Shown here in pieces: positions 33,476 through 46,304 of a stretch of 64,000 nucleotides of DNA. Under the pieces are notes generated by a model that had not been told where the DNA came from, did no database searches, and saw nothing but the letters and a program-made list of their open reading frames with translations. How positions within the stretch are numbered: the first letter of the stretch is position 1; each line of letters starts with the position of its first letter. Origin of the DNA: Macrophomina tecta. Its lineage: Eukaryota; Ascomycota; Dothideomycetes; Botryosphaeriales; Botryosphaeriaceae. The stretch lies in the NCBI GenBank assembly GCA_024180945.1, contig JAKSGN010000038.1:1922001-1986000 (forward strand), written 5' to 3'. The position numbers and the translations under genes were made by a program.

Positions 33476-34668
33476 TCATTCATAATAGCTCAAAACCGCC
33501 AGTATCAACATGGGAACCGCGACGAAGAAACTCCCTGCGCCGAATACAACTTCCCAGCTTGCCCAAAATACCTTACCAGCCATGACAACCACAGCCACCA
33601 AGACCGCAGCTACGGCGCATATGCGTTCTACCTTCCAAGTTTCTCGGATGTGTAAGCCATAGAATTTATAGCGTCGTAGCTTTCCGGTAAACCCACGGTA
33701 AGGGGAATTTCTCTTGTAGTTCCTGGCGAAAGCAATCAGTGGCTTGTCCTGGGGCAATGTGAAACCCCTCTTACGTATTGTTGTACAGGAATTGTATGCC
33801 ATCAAATCCTGCGAGCACATCGTGGTACTCCGCAGCTTCTGGATCTTGAAAGCAGATTGTCAAGAACGAAATTGTCTCGATGTCATTGACGTCTGCCTCG
33901 TGTTCATAAGACTCCTCGACAGAACATCCATACAAACCAGCTCCAATTCCGGTTATCTCCAGACATGCAGTACTGTGCATTATTTCATCGGTGGCCTGGT
34001 TGAAATAGCAGATATCGTCTTCCCAAAGTGCTTCTCTAGGCTGTGGTGGGCAGATTATATTTTTTTTCTTAGGCTTCTGCACTTGGAAGTCTATCTCGGA
34101 AACTTGCACTGTGAAATGCTCCTTGTGGGGCCGGACCACGCGGAACTCGAAGAAGTCAGCACTGATGCGGGAGCTAAGAATGGATTGTGCATACCACGAC
34201 TGGCGCGAGCAGGTGGAAACCTTTGAAGGAGAAGACCTTTCGCCACCAGGCTCTGCTGCTGTGGTAATGATTGCGCATTCGCCTAAAAATAGCATGACTA
34301 TTATCGGCTTCTTCTACATCGAGGGGCACCGCTTTGACAAGGTTTGTGACGGCTGCTGGGCGACCAAATAGCAAGAAGATCCGATTGCCTGGTCCGAGGA
34401 GCGGGTCGAGCACATCGCTTGCAGACTTAGCCGTCAGTGATTTGTCAACTTTCTCAGTGGCCTTGCTCTGGTTCCGGTGCCCCCGGCGCTTTCTGTTCCT
34501 CATCGCAGAATTCGAGTGGTTGTCCTGAGGCGCAGTGGTGGTTGTAGTGCCTGAGGCCCGGCCTTCCGCGTCCTCACCGAGCTCGACGTCACTGTTCGAG
34601 CCCGAAGACTTCGCACGTAGAGGGAGCTTCATGATTTCGACGAGGCGGGGATGAAGGATTAGCGGCAT
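33476..34668 (-). CDS. Uncharacterised membrane protein
   Basis: Model complement(join(33476..33722,33775..34145,34195..34668)), 363 aa. I do not recognise a named domain. The N-terminal third is basic and Ser/Thr-rich (RNRKRRGHRNQSK), followed by RIFLLFGRPAAV and a helix-rich block ending HSSRAWWRKVFSFKGFHLL. The middle contains FRVVRPHKEHF and Cys/Pro-rich ICPPQPRE. The C-terminus has two adjacent hydrophobic spans (ICAVAAVLVAVVVMAG and FGAGSFFVAVPMLILAVL). The overall layout, soluble part then C-terminal hairpin, recurs in fungal hypothetical proteins. Intron 1 has GCTGAC as branch site; both introns keep frame across stops. Convergent with the P450, 59 bp between stops. Confidence 0.75.
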
Positions 34669-35087
34669 GATGGTGCGACAGGTAATCCATTATTGCTGGG
34701 GGCAAAGAGGTTTATTTATTGCTTCTGTAGGAGTTGGTGTCCAGGCAGCAAGGCTGAATCCGCATACTCGCAAGTCCACTACTGTAAGGTTGACGCGAGC
34801 GCTGGGGCCCCTGCTGTCCTGCGCACACCCATGTCGAAGCCATCTCACCGCCGTGCGGAAAACGACGGCGAGGTTGGTATCACAGGCATGGCAACAACAA
34901 AAGCAGATAATTCTACAGTAACGTCAATTTCAAGTCTTTATTCCAAGACCTGCTTGCAAAGCCAAAGAACGAGCCAGTAAAGAAGAATCCGGGTATGCCC
35001 TCAAACGCCAACAGTACAATGACAACATCAGAACCGAAAGCCGAGCTTGTTGTATGTACAAGAAAAAAGAAAGGAAAAACATTGCAT
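34669..35087. other. Short intergenic stretch
   Basis: About 420 bp between the hypothetical membrane protein's start and the 7-TM gene's stop; no gene seen. Confidence 0.5.
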
Positions 35088-37047
35088 TCATAAAGCTCCT
35101 CCCCGAGCATGACCGGGCAGTGGAGGGGATACCAACTCATTTGACGAGGATTGAGTAAGTGCGCATTCCGAGCTTGCGTATATTGACGAGGATTTGGTGT
35201 CTGCGGATAGCCAGCTCACCCCATACGCCAGCGAAGCGTCTGTCTCAGCTGTTTGTGCTGGTCTGTCGGTGGAATGTGAAGAGATTGTACGAGAAGTGGC
35301 GACGGGATGCGCTGGCAGGGGACTAAGGGATGGCAACGCTTTATCTACTGAGACTTTCCGTTTTCCTGATTTTGACGACAGGGTTCTCGAATGCCGTGCG
35401 GGAGAGAGGGGTCCAGTGATCCTTGACGAAGCTCTGTAAGAGGGTGACCTGGACAGTGACTGTGGAGAAAGAGGCTCTCTAGTCTGGCCGATGAAAAGAT
35501 CCGCCCTAGGGCCCGTCTCTCCAGAGAGCATGGACGTGGCGCCGAAAGACACTCGATGCGGGGCGGCTGCTTTGACGCTCGAGATCGACGAGAGTGATAT
35601 TTCCGTTCTCACCTCGACCGCAATGCTTGACTTTCCCTCCACGAGAAACGATCCTTGATGCCGAGTGGCTTCTACGTCAACGGATTCCTGGCGTCCGTAT
35701 GACCGTGATTGAGCCGTCCTCCATAGCGAAGAGCCGTACCGGTTGCGGGAGCAGCAGCAGTAACAACACGTCCTGATGAAGTCCATGTACTTTCTCCGAA
35801 ATTCAGCGGTCGTGCCGAAAATGCAGAAGGCCACGATGCTGGGAACGACGCCGGGAATGTATTGGAAAAGGTCGACCTTCGCCTGCTCAATACTGAGATC
35901 CGGACCATCGGATGATGTCTGGGACGTCTTTGCTTCGCGGCTGCGACGGAAGTTGACGAGTTCGTACACTATCAGCGCCACCTCAAAGATGCTGCTCATG
36001 CTTGGTCAGTAAAGCATCAGTGCAACTGCCAGAGATCACACCTACATGAGGACGAGCATGATGATGCTAAAGCGGATGATGAGCCATTTGTCCGTGACAG
36101 TTCTGCGATTCCCGCTCCGTGCTCCTGCGGCTGCACTCGACACCGTGCCCGTACTAGACGGGCCTTCGACTAAAGAGCTGGCATGGTTGAAGAACCTTTT
36201 GAAGATGTTTCGGGACATCAGGTATTTGTACAGGATCGCGAGAACCAGGACAAACCCCAGAACCATGGAGACGGTCACTACGATCAATCAGCGGCGATGT
36301 CTCAGGCCAACGAAGGTATTCTTACTGATAATGTTGACCACCACCAAAAAAGCATAAGGATAATGCCGAAGAGGTTTGATTTGACAGATGGAAACCATGA
36401 TTGCCGGGAGTAAGACAGCCGTGATTTTGAATGCGATTGCCATGTTCTTTTTCCCTGCCGACTCCATGCGAATATTCCAAGTACCGATGAACAGCGTGAT
36501 TGCCCTGCCAATGCGGCGTTAGTCTTGGCCGAAGATGGGCAGTTGTGGCCAGGAGAGGCCATCAGACTCACCAAGACAAGACAAGAAGTGAGTCAACGTT
36601 GTAGAGATAGATAGCTGGCACCAGTCTGTCAGGACCAAGAAACGATACGTCGTAGAGAGGAAGAGCGGCTCACCGATCCAACCGAAGACCGAACGCCAAC
36701 CTGCATCGGCCTTTCCGAACATTGCAGTCTCATCGTAGTATGGCTTCTGCGACTGCTCGTATCTCATGGTCTGTATTTGTCTCCAGTTTAAGGTGTAGTC
36801 GAGGTGAGCGACCACTCCTTGAATAGCACCGAGCGTAGTTCCGGCGCTGAGCATAAGAATATCTGGGCCTTATCAATTTCAAGCGGCACGCCGGGTAGCT
36901 GCGAACGAGGGGATGCTCACAGCTGAGACCTTCGCCATGCCTCCAGAGCATGAAAATTAGGAGAAAGCCGAGAAAGACAGCGAGGAATCCGATGAAATTC
37001 ACGAACACGGCAAGGCTGAAGGCCTCATGAGGTACCAGGTCAGACAT
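35088..37047 (-). CDS. Seven-transmembrane receptor-like protein with long Ser-rich tail
   Basis: Model complement(join(35088..35991,36046..36277,36326..36504,36572..36614,36674..36862,36921..37047)), 557 aa. Hydrophobic spans: LAVFVNFIGFLAVFLGFLLIF; SYILMLSAGTTLGAIQGVV; YLYNVDSLLVLSWAITLFIG; FKITAVLLPAIMVSI; SMVLGFVLVLAILY; LIIRFSIIMLVL; YIPGVVPSIVAFCIF. Then FGTTAEFRRKY and a Cys-rich membrane-proximal motif (TCCYCCC, possible palmitoylation). A tail of about 220 residues is rich in Ser, Pro and Arg, plausible for phosphorylation. The shape is that of a GPCR-like protein, but no ligand family is recognised. One 43-nt exon (36572-36614) is very short but both junctions keep phase and fall at the right place in a helix. 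Confidence 0.75.
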
Positions 37048-40000
37048 TGTGGGCACGATGGTGAAGGCAGCTCACGGATCTGACATTTCCGAGACTCTGT
37101 GCGGCGGCAAGCGGTGCGATGGGAGGGGGGGGGGGGGCAGAAGAAGTGTGCCAGTGTGGATATAAGGAACACCTACTGCAGGCGTAGTCACTCGTTTCAG
37201 AAAGTGGCCGAAGGGGCAGCCGGAAGCTATCTTAGAGACTCTTCCGCATGGGGATCCTCATCCGACGCGAAGAGCATTCGTCATAGCAGCAGTAGCCGTG
37301 GGAGGCAAAGCCGAGACGGGGTGGTGGCGGCAAGATTATCAGGTATGCAGAATTTCGCAGGCGGAGGGCTCCGGCCAGAAGCAGCTGGCTCGTCCGCGCG
37401 GCAGATCGACGAGTCCGAAATGCTTCAGCCCTGCAGGAGGCAGGCGGCAAAGGTGCCATTTTGATGATGTTGACAGGGCTCTGATGGGGCGCAGGATGCA
37501 GCCGGAACAGGAAGCTGGACAGCGAGCGATAGTCGATTGGCCACAGAAGCGAAGCAAGGGAAGAGCTGCAGGAAGCAACGGGCGAGCAGGAGATTGGGAG
37601 GGACTACCAATCTTCTTGCAACGGCTAGCACGTGGAGCCTGAGGCGGAGCTAATGGTGTTCCAGCGGGCAGCCACCGTGGCCGGCAGTTGGTCGGTTGTC
37701 GGGGCGAGATTGCGTCCTCACCGGCAGATGTGCACCAGGTTGCCCACACTTGCGGGAGACGTGCCTCGAGATGGCGCAGTCCGTGAGCGTCTTGGGGCAT
37801 GTGTGTGTGGGGTCAACGAACAGAGAAGCAGCCGGCCATGGCTGCACAGGCGTCCTTGGGGAAACCCATCACGCGATCTTGCTGGGCAGACTGCGAGAGG
37901 CGGCCGAATCCGTAGTTATGGTGGAGGAGGCGTCGGGCAAGTGCTTCTGAGACGGACGGATGCGCGACCGCCGCGTACAAGGCGTTCGGCACCAGCTCGG
38001 CTAGCTCTCTGCCATGCCAGTGCAGGCCGGCCGGATGCCATGTATAGTGAAAGGCAGCAATAGTCGTTGGCGGAAAGTGTGGCGAGCTGGGACGAAGGGC
38101 GGGACTGTGGAGCCAGAGCAGAGGAGGGGGAGTCAGCAGGGCAGCGCACGGGGCAGCCCAAGGTCGAAGCTGCACGTGACCTTATCTCATTGCGCTAGCG
38201 CTGCACAGACCCCCAGCCTCCCTTTTTAAACCCCCTCCCTTCTTCGCCTCTCCACGTCCTTTTCCTCTCCAGCACCCGCCAGTGCTCACCCCCGGCAGCA
38301 ATGCCCGTCTTCTTTGTTCGCGGCGACCTGAGAGCTTGATATGGGCCACCTGCCCAGAACGACTGCACGACGGCACGCGGGACTCTGACCGGTCATCATC
38401 TACACCACGTTCCACGCGGCCGTTTCGTCGACACCGTGTCCTCCCCGTCGCCACTCTCGCCGCACTCGGTCCGGCTCATCATGTCCCGCCCCAACGTTCT
38501 CTGCAAGCGAGCGTCCCGTCTCTCGGGCACGTCAGCTGGTTGAATTTTGCATTGTCCCCGGCGCCCTCGGTATTCCATACTGTCAGTCGCACGTGTAGCG
38601 GCATTGCATCCCTCGATACTGTCTGCAAAGCATCAACGCCTGCAGTCGCATCTCCCGTGGGGAAGCGGTGCCGTCGCCTCTTGCACGATAGGCATGCCGC
38701 CCTTCCAGATAGTCTTCGCACACACACCTGCCATTAGTACGATTGAACATCGCCTTGGGGGGTTCCGCTCGGCTCAGCCGACCACGTCAGGTTTCATCGC
38801 ACTGGCTTTGGTGTCGAAGCAACGGGGCTCAAGTCTTGGTCTGTCCGCGGTACCGCGTGTCGAGACGCTTATGATGGCATCGGCTACCTTTTCGGAGCAC
38901 TGGATGAGAGTCTTTTCGCTCAAGTGGGGTCGGTTCGTGGTTCAGCGGCGGTTTTTCAGAGGGTGACCAGTGGGGAAACACAAGACGCCTTTCAACACGC
39001 GATCGAGGTGTAATCCGATGGCAGACCTACGAGGCTGATCAGTGTGGGCGCGAGAGACCTGTTTATGCAAGACGCGAGGCAAGTGCCCGTCTTGAAAATG
39101 GCCAGGCACACCCCTGCGACAGTGACCACATCACTGAAGATGGCGCAGGGAGACGTTTGGAGGCGAATACAGAGCAAGAAGGTGTTTAATAACATCACTT
39201 GTTTGTCTGAACTCAACCACCTTCGGGATGGGACGAGCTATGGAGAGACGCCCATTGAGGCGGTTGTTGCTGTCACGAGGGCCTGCGAATCGGTCAAGAG
39301 CTTAACGGTGAACGGCATGCAGAGACGCTGCCAGAAAAGACCATGAGCAGATGAACTACTCAAATGTGGGTGAAGGGCACGCAGAGAAGCTGTCAGTATT
39401 TCGACAGTTGCACAAATGGCAGCGCGGAGAAAGAAACTGTACAAGCGAGAGAAACGCAACCGATCAATCATGGAGCAAACTCTGAACAAACGCCTTACCA
39501 GGCAGAAATGAGACCATCTCAGAGGCAAAACCGCCCGAGAGGCTATTACCGCCGCCCATGGGGTTAATATTCTCCAAGGACAGGATTTTCCAAAGACCAG
39601 CAGAAGATGCACAGACTGAGCATAACCTCAGGAACAAGACCTTCTCCAGGCCTGGACATCCTCAAAATGTGAAACCCAACGGCATGAGATCGCCCTCAAG
39701 TGGGAATGTGAGCCCAACGAACATGCGTTGCGGCCAAGAATTATGGTGCAAACAGCAGTGCAGTGAGCAGATGTCCCGAGATGTAAACGCCGCGCAACGC
39801 AGTGCAGCGTTTGTCAACAATCGGCGAATCGCAAAGCCTGAGCCACTCTGAGCATTCATTTTACTTTGAAGGCACTTGGGACGCAAGTCCGTCCCTCCCG
39901 GCAGGTCCGCTCCAGTTGGCAAGAGCCGTTTTCCATACGGTCTATCTTCGACGCGAGCGCTCGACCCTAGGATATGTGCCGTGGATTTTTCTTCGTCCCG

Positions 40001-41879
40001 GCGGTCCACTCGGCCCCAGCGCGGTGTTCGACCCAGGGATCATTTGCAAGGCGATAACGAAAACCTCTCTCCCGCCCGCGGAAGACGGTAGACAGTCACC
40101 CATCCCCACCGAGGGACTACTCAAGACGCGGAGGAACGCCGGCAACCAACGAGCCCGCACACGCGCCGTCTAAACGACTATCCGGACCACCAACACGAGC
40201 AACAGTGAAGGTCATGAATCAGACCTGGCCTTCCCCTCGCGCTGTTACCTCTACTCGACGTCTCGCGCAACCCAGGCCCACCTGTTTCCCGCACGAAGAG
40301 ACGACAGCCTCCAGGTAAACAAATAGAGCCTTGCGCTCCGCGCCTTCGCTGGAAAACGCGAAGGGGCGTGTGCTCTCTTTTTCTGCCTTTGACATCCCCA
40401 ACCCCCTCTCCCTTCTTGTCCACCGTTCCTGGCAAATACATTGTGCGCATGCACTCGTCTGGTAGCAACAGGAGACCACCAAAGAAGCGCCGCCGTGTAG
40501 CCCGCATGCAAGGTTATACTGCCGCCAAGGCCTCTTCCAGAGGACCCTCAGCGTATGTGTGACTGTCATGCGTGGAACATATCCGGCTCTTCGTCTTCTC
40601 CTTACCAAGCGGCTTTGACATGTCGTCTTCTTTTGCCCGGAACGGTGGAAGAGGCGTGGAGAGGGTTTTTGGGATGGAAAAGGAAGAAGGAGGGGTTCGC
40701 TATTGTGGGAGTTGGTGTAAAGCGACGCCTCTCCCGGCCTTGCTTTTTCTGATACTCTCTTCGCTGCATTCGGATGGCAAGCCTGCTTTCGGCTGCGTGC
40801 GCGCGACGTTCTTGAACGGCGCGTTCAGACTGCAGCTGAGTTGAGCGGGGTTGCCGTTCGGTGTGAGCAGAAGAGAGTGTTGGATGGCAGGGTGGACTTT
40901 TGTGGGCCAAATCCCACTTTTTATTTTTTTTTTTCGTTGATGCTTCCGCCTTGCGTGGGGGGTCGAGGAAGAACAACATCTCCCTTCTGGTGGTGTGGTG
41001 ATCCCTGAACGTAGTGATGGTAGACCGTAGACCACGGGGCCTTTCGTGGTACTCTTGGAAGGTTGTAAGCGTATCATCCGGAGACGTCAGATGGCATGCC
41101 CAGTGGCTGGCTGTCAGGCAGGGCAGATGACTTCCGCCTTGACCTGTCGGTCGGGGGGGGGGCATGGGATCCAAATACGAGTGTCCGTAAGCATTTCAAA
41201 GGTGCAGCCTCGGGCATCATCCCGCATGTGCGTGTGGATGTGGAGAAACCGACCGAATTAACGTCTGAATGACGCTCTCCACCTCGCATGCGCGTGAAAG
41301 ACATTGGTCTCGGCTGTTGTCGACGGAGGCTGCTTACACAGCCAGAGGCGCACTTTCATGCCCCCAAGAGCTTCATTGCAGCAAAGCAATCATAACCATA
41401 CGCGCACGAATTCGAGACCACTGAGCCTATGTTAGACAAATTTCAGAAGCAACACCGAAGTGCAAGAGATGCAGAATACATTACTGCGGAAGCTACCTCA
41501 CCAGCCCGACCCCGCAGGTAAGACTACAACACAACGAACCCCGTCCTGCCCAACCCAGGGCTCCCGTGTGAACAGTACCATTTACATGGTGCCGTTCGAC
41601 TCTCATGAGAGTGCAGTGAGACTGCACTGAGGTTCGCTCAACACGGGCAACTCACTCGTTCCGATACTTGACCACAATACAAACTTCATAACCTACTTGC
41701 TCTGTCTGCTTAGAAGCAGTGGTTTTAACACGCAGCAGCTAAGATACGCTCTGGTATCGGGACAGCAGCGACCACGTAAGCTTTGAGAGAAGTCATGCTT
41801 CCAATAGCAAACGCCCCGCCTTTCAAGTTTGGTGAGAGAAAACTGTGGGTTGAAGCCGTCGTCGCGAAAGCAGGCCGCG
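37048..41879. other. Gene-poor stretch, about 4.8 kb
   Basis: No intact gene recognised. Contains a poly-G run at 37121-37136. A minus-strand piece at 38992-39216 reads like the start of a fungal STAND/ankyrin-type protein (VVTVAGVCLAIFKTG) but has no continuation. Other ORFs of up to 190 aa look random. Confidence 0.5.
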
Positions 41880-44800
41880 AGGTCTGAGAGCTGCATACAA
41901 TACCGCCAAAGCGTAGGGACGTGACCAAGCCACACACATCCCTTGAGTGCAACAGGTGCACAATTCGCACACTTACCCTTCTTGCACGGTCAGCCCTCCT
42001 CGCAACCGGAATGCAAAACCCATCTTGTGCTCACTCGAGTCCTTCTATTCTTTGGATCAATGTGATCATCTTCAGCCAACCTATTGCTTCTCTCCATAAG
42101 CACTGGATTGACACACCCGTCCGTCCGTCCGTTCCTTCCGTCATCATTCCTTCTTGCATCGCCCAAGTCTAGCACCTTACGCAATGACAGTATCCTGCAG
42201 TTGATCAAACTCTCGCTGCTTCTCCCCACTCGAGCTTGAGAACAGCGGTGCCGCAGCCGCGGGCACAGCCCACCTCCTCAACACGTCTAAACATTCAGAC
42301 AAGTCACTTGGGGGGGGGGAAGTATCTAGAGAAGTGCCTCTCCGGAATTTGCAAAAGCGGACTCGTTCCGTGATCCAAAGAGACCAGGATGCCGTTAGCG
42401 TACTGAGCGCACTCACGTTTGTTCTCCCCAAGGTTGCCCACGTTCAGCCGTAGTCAGGAGCAACGCTTTCCACACACGAAACATATCACCATCATCGACA
42501 TCCACCGAGCACGGCTGATAGCGCGGATGTGAATGCAGCTGTTCCAGGGGCTGACGCGGCCGTTTTGAAGATCGGCGCTGTGAGCGGAATCAAGGCGGCA
42601 TCACAGCTCGCGCCCTGATTTGCCAGATTGAGGCGAAGGCGAATGATGAGAGGCCGTAGAGTGTTTCCGCTGTCCAGCGAACTGGAGTGCTCAAAAACCG
42701 GGATGCCTGCGGTGGAGCCGGAGGAGTGGGAAGAATTCGAGATAATGGTGGAAAGAGAGTTTTTTGGGGGCGACGCGGGCTTGTGCATTGGACAAACGAA
42801 TATGAGAAACTTAGTCCTGCCATCGCCACTTCCGAACAAACCCCAATGGATGTCAGATATGTTTCAAGCCATCCCTTGTGGTCGTCGGAGGCCCGGATTG
42901 CGGGAAGTCGAGAGCGGAAAATGGGATGTATTCCAAGTATTTAGACCACCAAAGCTAGAAAACTTAGTGCGTGTTAGCTCGTAGAAGTAGTGATCGTTTG
43001 ACGGCGAAGTAGTTAGCACGACCACTTCGATAAAGGAAGATTTCCGCCCTTCGCAAAGCATGCTCATTGGCTGATTGACTGGTACGGGGTAGTGAAGTAG
43101 AAACGGTGACCAAAAAGTCGAAGATTCCGTCCCAAAAGTGCCTTTAAAAAGCATACATCAAAAAACACTTGCTAAGCCTGGATTTCATTTCCCGCGAAAG
43201 GTTATTTAAGTTCAAAACCGGCAAGACTCGGATCTCGAGCCTGACTGTCCGCTTAACGGAAGCAGTCGCACGAACGTCAGTTGAATTCGGGACATACTGA
43301 TCTCAGAATATTCGAACCAATACTCAAGGTGGCATGGCAATATTTGGGTGGCAGCGCGTGATAAAACCATCTTTTTTCTGTCTTCTAGGCACGTGTTGAG
43401 AAGTATCATGCCCCGGTTCAGTCCGAAGTCAATGCTATCGCCAAAACTGTTTTCCGATGACAACCGGAAATGGATAGTGATTTTTAGAGTTGTATTCTCG
43501 GGTTCCCCGAGCAACAAAGCTCTTGGTGTGGGGGAGGAACGACGCCCAAAGGTCTGACTTACCTGTCCAGCTGCGGCCGTCTCACTAAATGTCTAGCATA
43601 GAATCTCCTGCATTCGTATCCCCGGAGCAGACCGCGATTCGGAAAATCATGTGAATTACGGCAGAGGTGGACCTGCTGTTCGACGTGACAATATCAGAAT
43701 TGAGAGGTGGTCAGCTGTCGGGTGCTTCGGCAAAGGCATGCAATTCGACCGGCGCCTTCAACGCCACACTAGCAATACATGGCATGGGACCCCAGCTCTG
43801 TTGAATCATCACGGGCATGTTCGCGGTTCGCTGCTTCCAGGATACGTGTGGGACCAAGCTAGTCGATACACCAAAGAGATGCATCTGGACCTCTCAGCTC
43901 TTGTCGGCAGTCTCGGCCAAGCAACGGGCTCGCATCGGTCTTGATGAGTTTCAAAAGCAAAACATTAACATCTGTTCAGTCCGAGTTCACCTTGCTCTTG
44001 ATGTAGCGAAGAAAGGTTACGTAGCTTGCCCGCACATGGTAATACATGGAGAGAGGAGCTTCACTTCCCGCTTTGCGTTTAGCCAGAAGCACGGCGGGGT
44101 CTTCTCCGTTAGCATCGCCAGATTCATCGGATGTAGAAGTTGAGCTAACCCTGTCTCTGGGTAGTGTCAAGCCGCTCCACCAGCCGTCCGCGGCTGGCTG
44201 CGACTCTGCCAGATCACTGCTCTGGAAAAATGAAGGATCTTTTCCAACATCCTTCTGTAAGGCGATCAGCATAGAGTCGGACACCGACAACTTCAACGAC
44301 GCATTGGTCCAATACTCCACAGGAAACAGACTAAGGGGAAGCGATATCGTGAGGAAGTTGTCGCAAAGCAGACCATATATGGGTGGCTGTTTGGGGCCAT
44401 GGTGGCGTCTGAGGAACTCCGTGGTAAGACTAGAGGCCAAGTCGTTATGGAGCAGGGGTGCAGCGGCTATAAGCAAGTTGATGGAGCCGACGGGATTGGC
44501 GAGATTAGATGCGTCAATAATGTCGAAGGTAAGAGGGGCCTGGCCTGATGTGTAGTCATGGCTGTCCAGAATCAGTGGGTCCGGGCTATATGGAGCGCGA
44601 TACCAGTGGGCAGCGTCGTCAGCGGCGGTGAGTTTTTGCTGCAGCACACGGCAGAAGGTCAGAGCTTCCCAACGAAGAAACGCAGAACGAAGTGCCGAGA
44701 CCGCGATCGAAAAGCGCTACACCAGAACTGCTGACGGGGGGCCTCGACAGCGGAATGTAGGCCAAGGCTTTCTGCCTGGTTTGGATTCAGTGGAGACGAA

Positions 44801-45680
44801 TCCGCTAGAGGCGCATATGCAGTGGCTAGATGGAAGCCAAGAATAGGATCAGTGCGGCAACTGAGACTAAGATTGTCCCCTTCTCCAAAAAAAAAAAGCC
44901 ATGGGTTTAGTGCTGGTCGTATGCATGGTGGAGTCAGCTGCATCGGTGGTACCAATGCTCTTATACTGTCTCGACCCGGCGAGAGCGTCATTCACAGCTC
45001 CCATGATGCGCAATGGAGCGGCAGAGCGGGCAGCGAGGAAAGAAGAACGATCGAAGCCTCGTGCGATGCATGCCTGGCTAGTCCGCTCAAACTCGGCCGT
45101 CGAGCGGCGGGAGGCGGCATTAGCGTACCCCGTCCAGACCTCGCGAACTCTAGCAGGAGTCACGGAGTCGCAGATACGACGCAGCTTGCCATAGGGGCGC
45201 TGGTGCCATTCATCCAGGGAGGCAGAGGCTTCAGTCAGCCTCTTGGCGTGGGCGTGGGCAGGCCGAGGGGCTCTTATCGTCCAGGACGAGGTGATGGTAG
45301 ATGTCTTGGATGGCTCGCTGGTTGCTCCCGCCGCGGCCGTCCAGGATCAGGGCAAAGAGGAGGAGGATGTTGCGGGCTGCGTGTGCGTAAGTGTGTTGGG
45401 CCTTGAAATGCAAAACCCACAAAACCGGGGGGTGGGGGCGTACCACTGACGGCGGGCTGCAGGTCACAGGTGGTTACATCGATCGGACGGGGCCTGGAGC
45501 GGCCGGCCTCGCAACAGGCCGTGAGGAGCGGCAGGACAGCGTTGCGCGCGAGTTGGGGGCAGGTGATGCGTCAGACCGAGGGCAGGCGTGCGCCCCGGCG
45601 GGGAGAAGAAGGCGCCCGCTTGATCGACGAAGGCCGGGACGAAGACGCTGCCGGCGATGATGTTGGCGGCGGCGGCATGG
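41880..45680 (-). pseudogene. Decayed DUF4470/MYND-finger family gene
   Basis: Pieces of one large fungal protein family lie in order on the minus strand in changing frames. First comes a DUF4470-like N-terminus: GAFFSPPGRTPALGLTHHL near 45600, then IDVTTCDLQPAV, then, after a good GT-AG intron at 45377-45443, ARNILLLFALILD. Then LDEWHQRPYGKLRRICDS, RTDPILGFHLATAYAPLA, AHWYRAPYSPDPLILD, EPENTTLKITIHF, EGRKSSFIEVVVL, RLRLNLANQGASCDAALIP and SLDHGTSPLL. A C-rich remnant near 41950 may be the MYND finger. Lesions: frame changes at about 45538-45565 and 45245-45272, at an 11-base T/A run (44887-44897) and at a GGG/CCC run (44668-44670), plus in-frame TGA at 43976-43978 and later stops. Homopolymer shifts could be assembly errors, but the nonsense codons argue for a true pseudogene. 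Outer limits are approximate. Confidence 0.7.
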
Positions 45681-46304
45681 GCGCGGGCAGGCAACGGCGC
45701 GGTGGTGCTGGCGCGGAGCGAGGCTTGGGGAGGGCAGTTCGCACTGGGCGGGTCGGGCGCTGGAGGCGCGATTGGGCGACGGGCTAGGGGCACGGGACGG
45801 CGCAGCGACGGCAGGAGCGTGCGAGGGCAGATCGAGTGGTCTCGACCGCGCCGGCCGGCAGTGCTGGTGAGTCGCGCCGCCGCGGTTGGCTGGCTGGCGC
45901 AGGCTGGGGTCCTTCATACGGCCATGTAATGCATTTATTACCGGACGCGCGCCTGGCCTGCGCGCGGGTCGGGAAAGCTGCCGCCTGCCAGAGTCCAGAC
46001 CGATCGCTCCTCGCGCCCGCCTTCTTGAACACCACCTCCCCTCCCGCCCTCCATGCCCCAGCGATAGCCCTCGCAGTCACACAGACCTTGGCACCTCCCT
46101 CTGTCCCCAAACCCTCCCGCCGCGAACTCACGCCCAGCGTAGCCCTGCTCCGCCCGCCCACGGCTGCGAAAACCTCTGCCTCCAGCGCCCGGTCCGCTCT
46201 CCACCACGGTACCGTCGATCCTAGCGATCCCCGAGCCTCCGCCCGCCCACGCACGCCCGGCCGACGACCAACACCAAGACCGCTGCATGCGGCCCTAGGC
46301 GGCC
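45681..46304. other. Intergenic between the pseudogene and gag-like ORF 1
   Basis: Very GC-rich, with overlapping spurious ORFs on both strands; no gene recognised. Confidence 0.45.

Noticed and set aside
40602..41174. 190-aa minus-strand ORF
   Set aside because: Arg/Pro/Thr-rich, crosses homopolymer runs, no motif.
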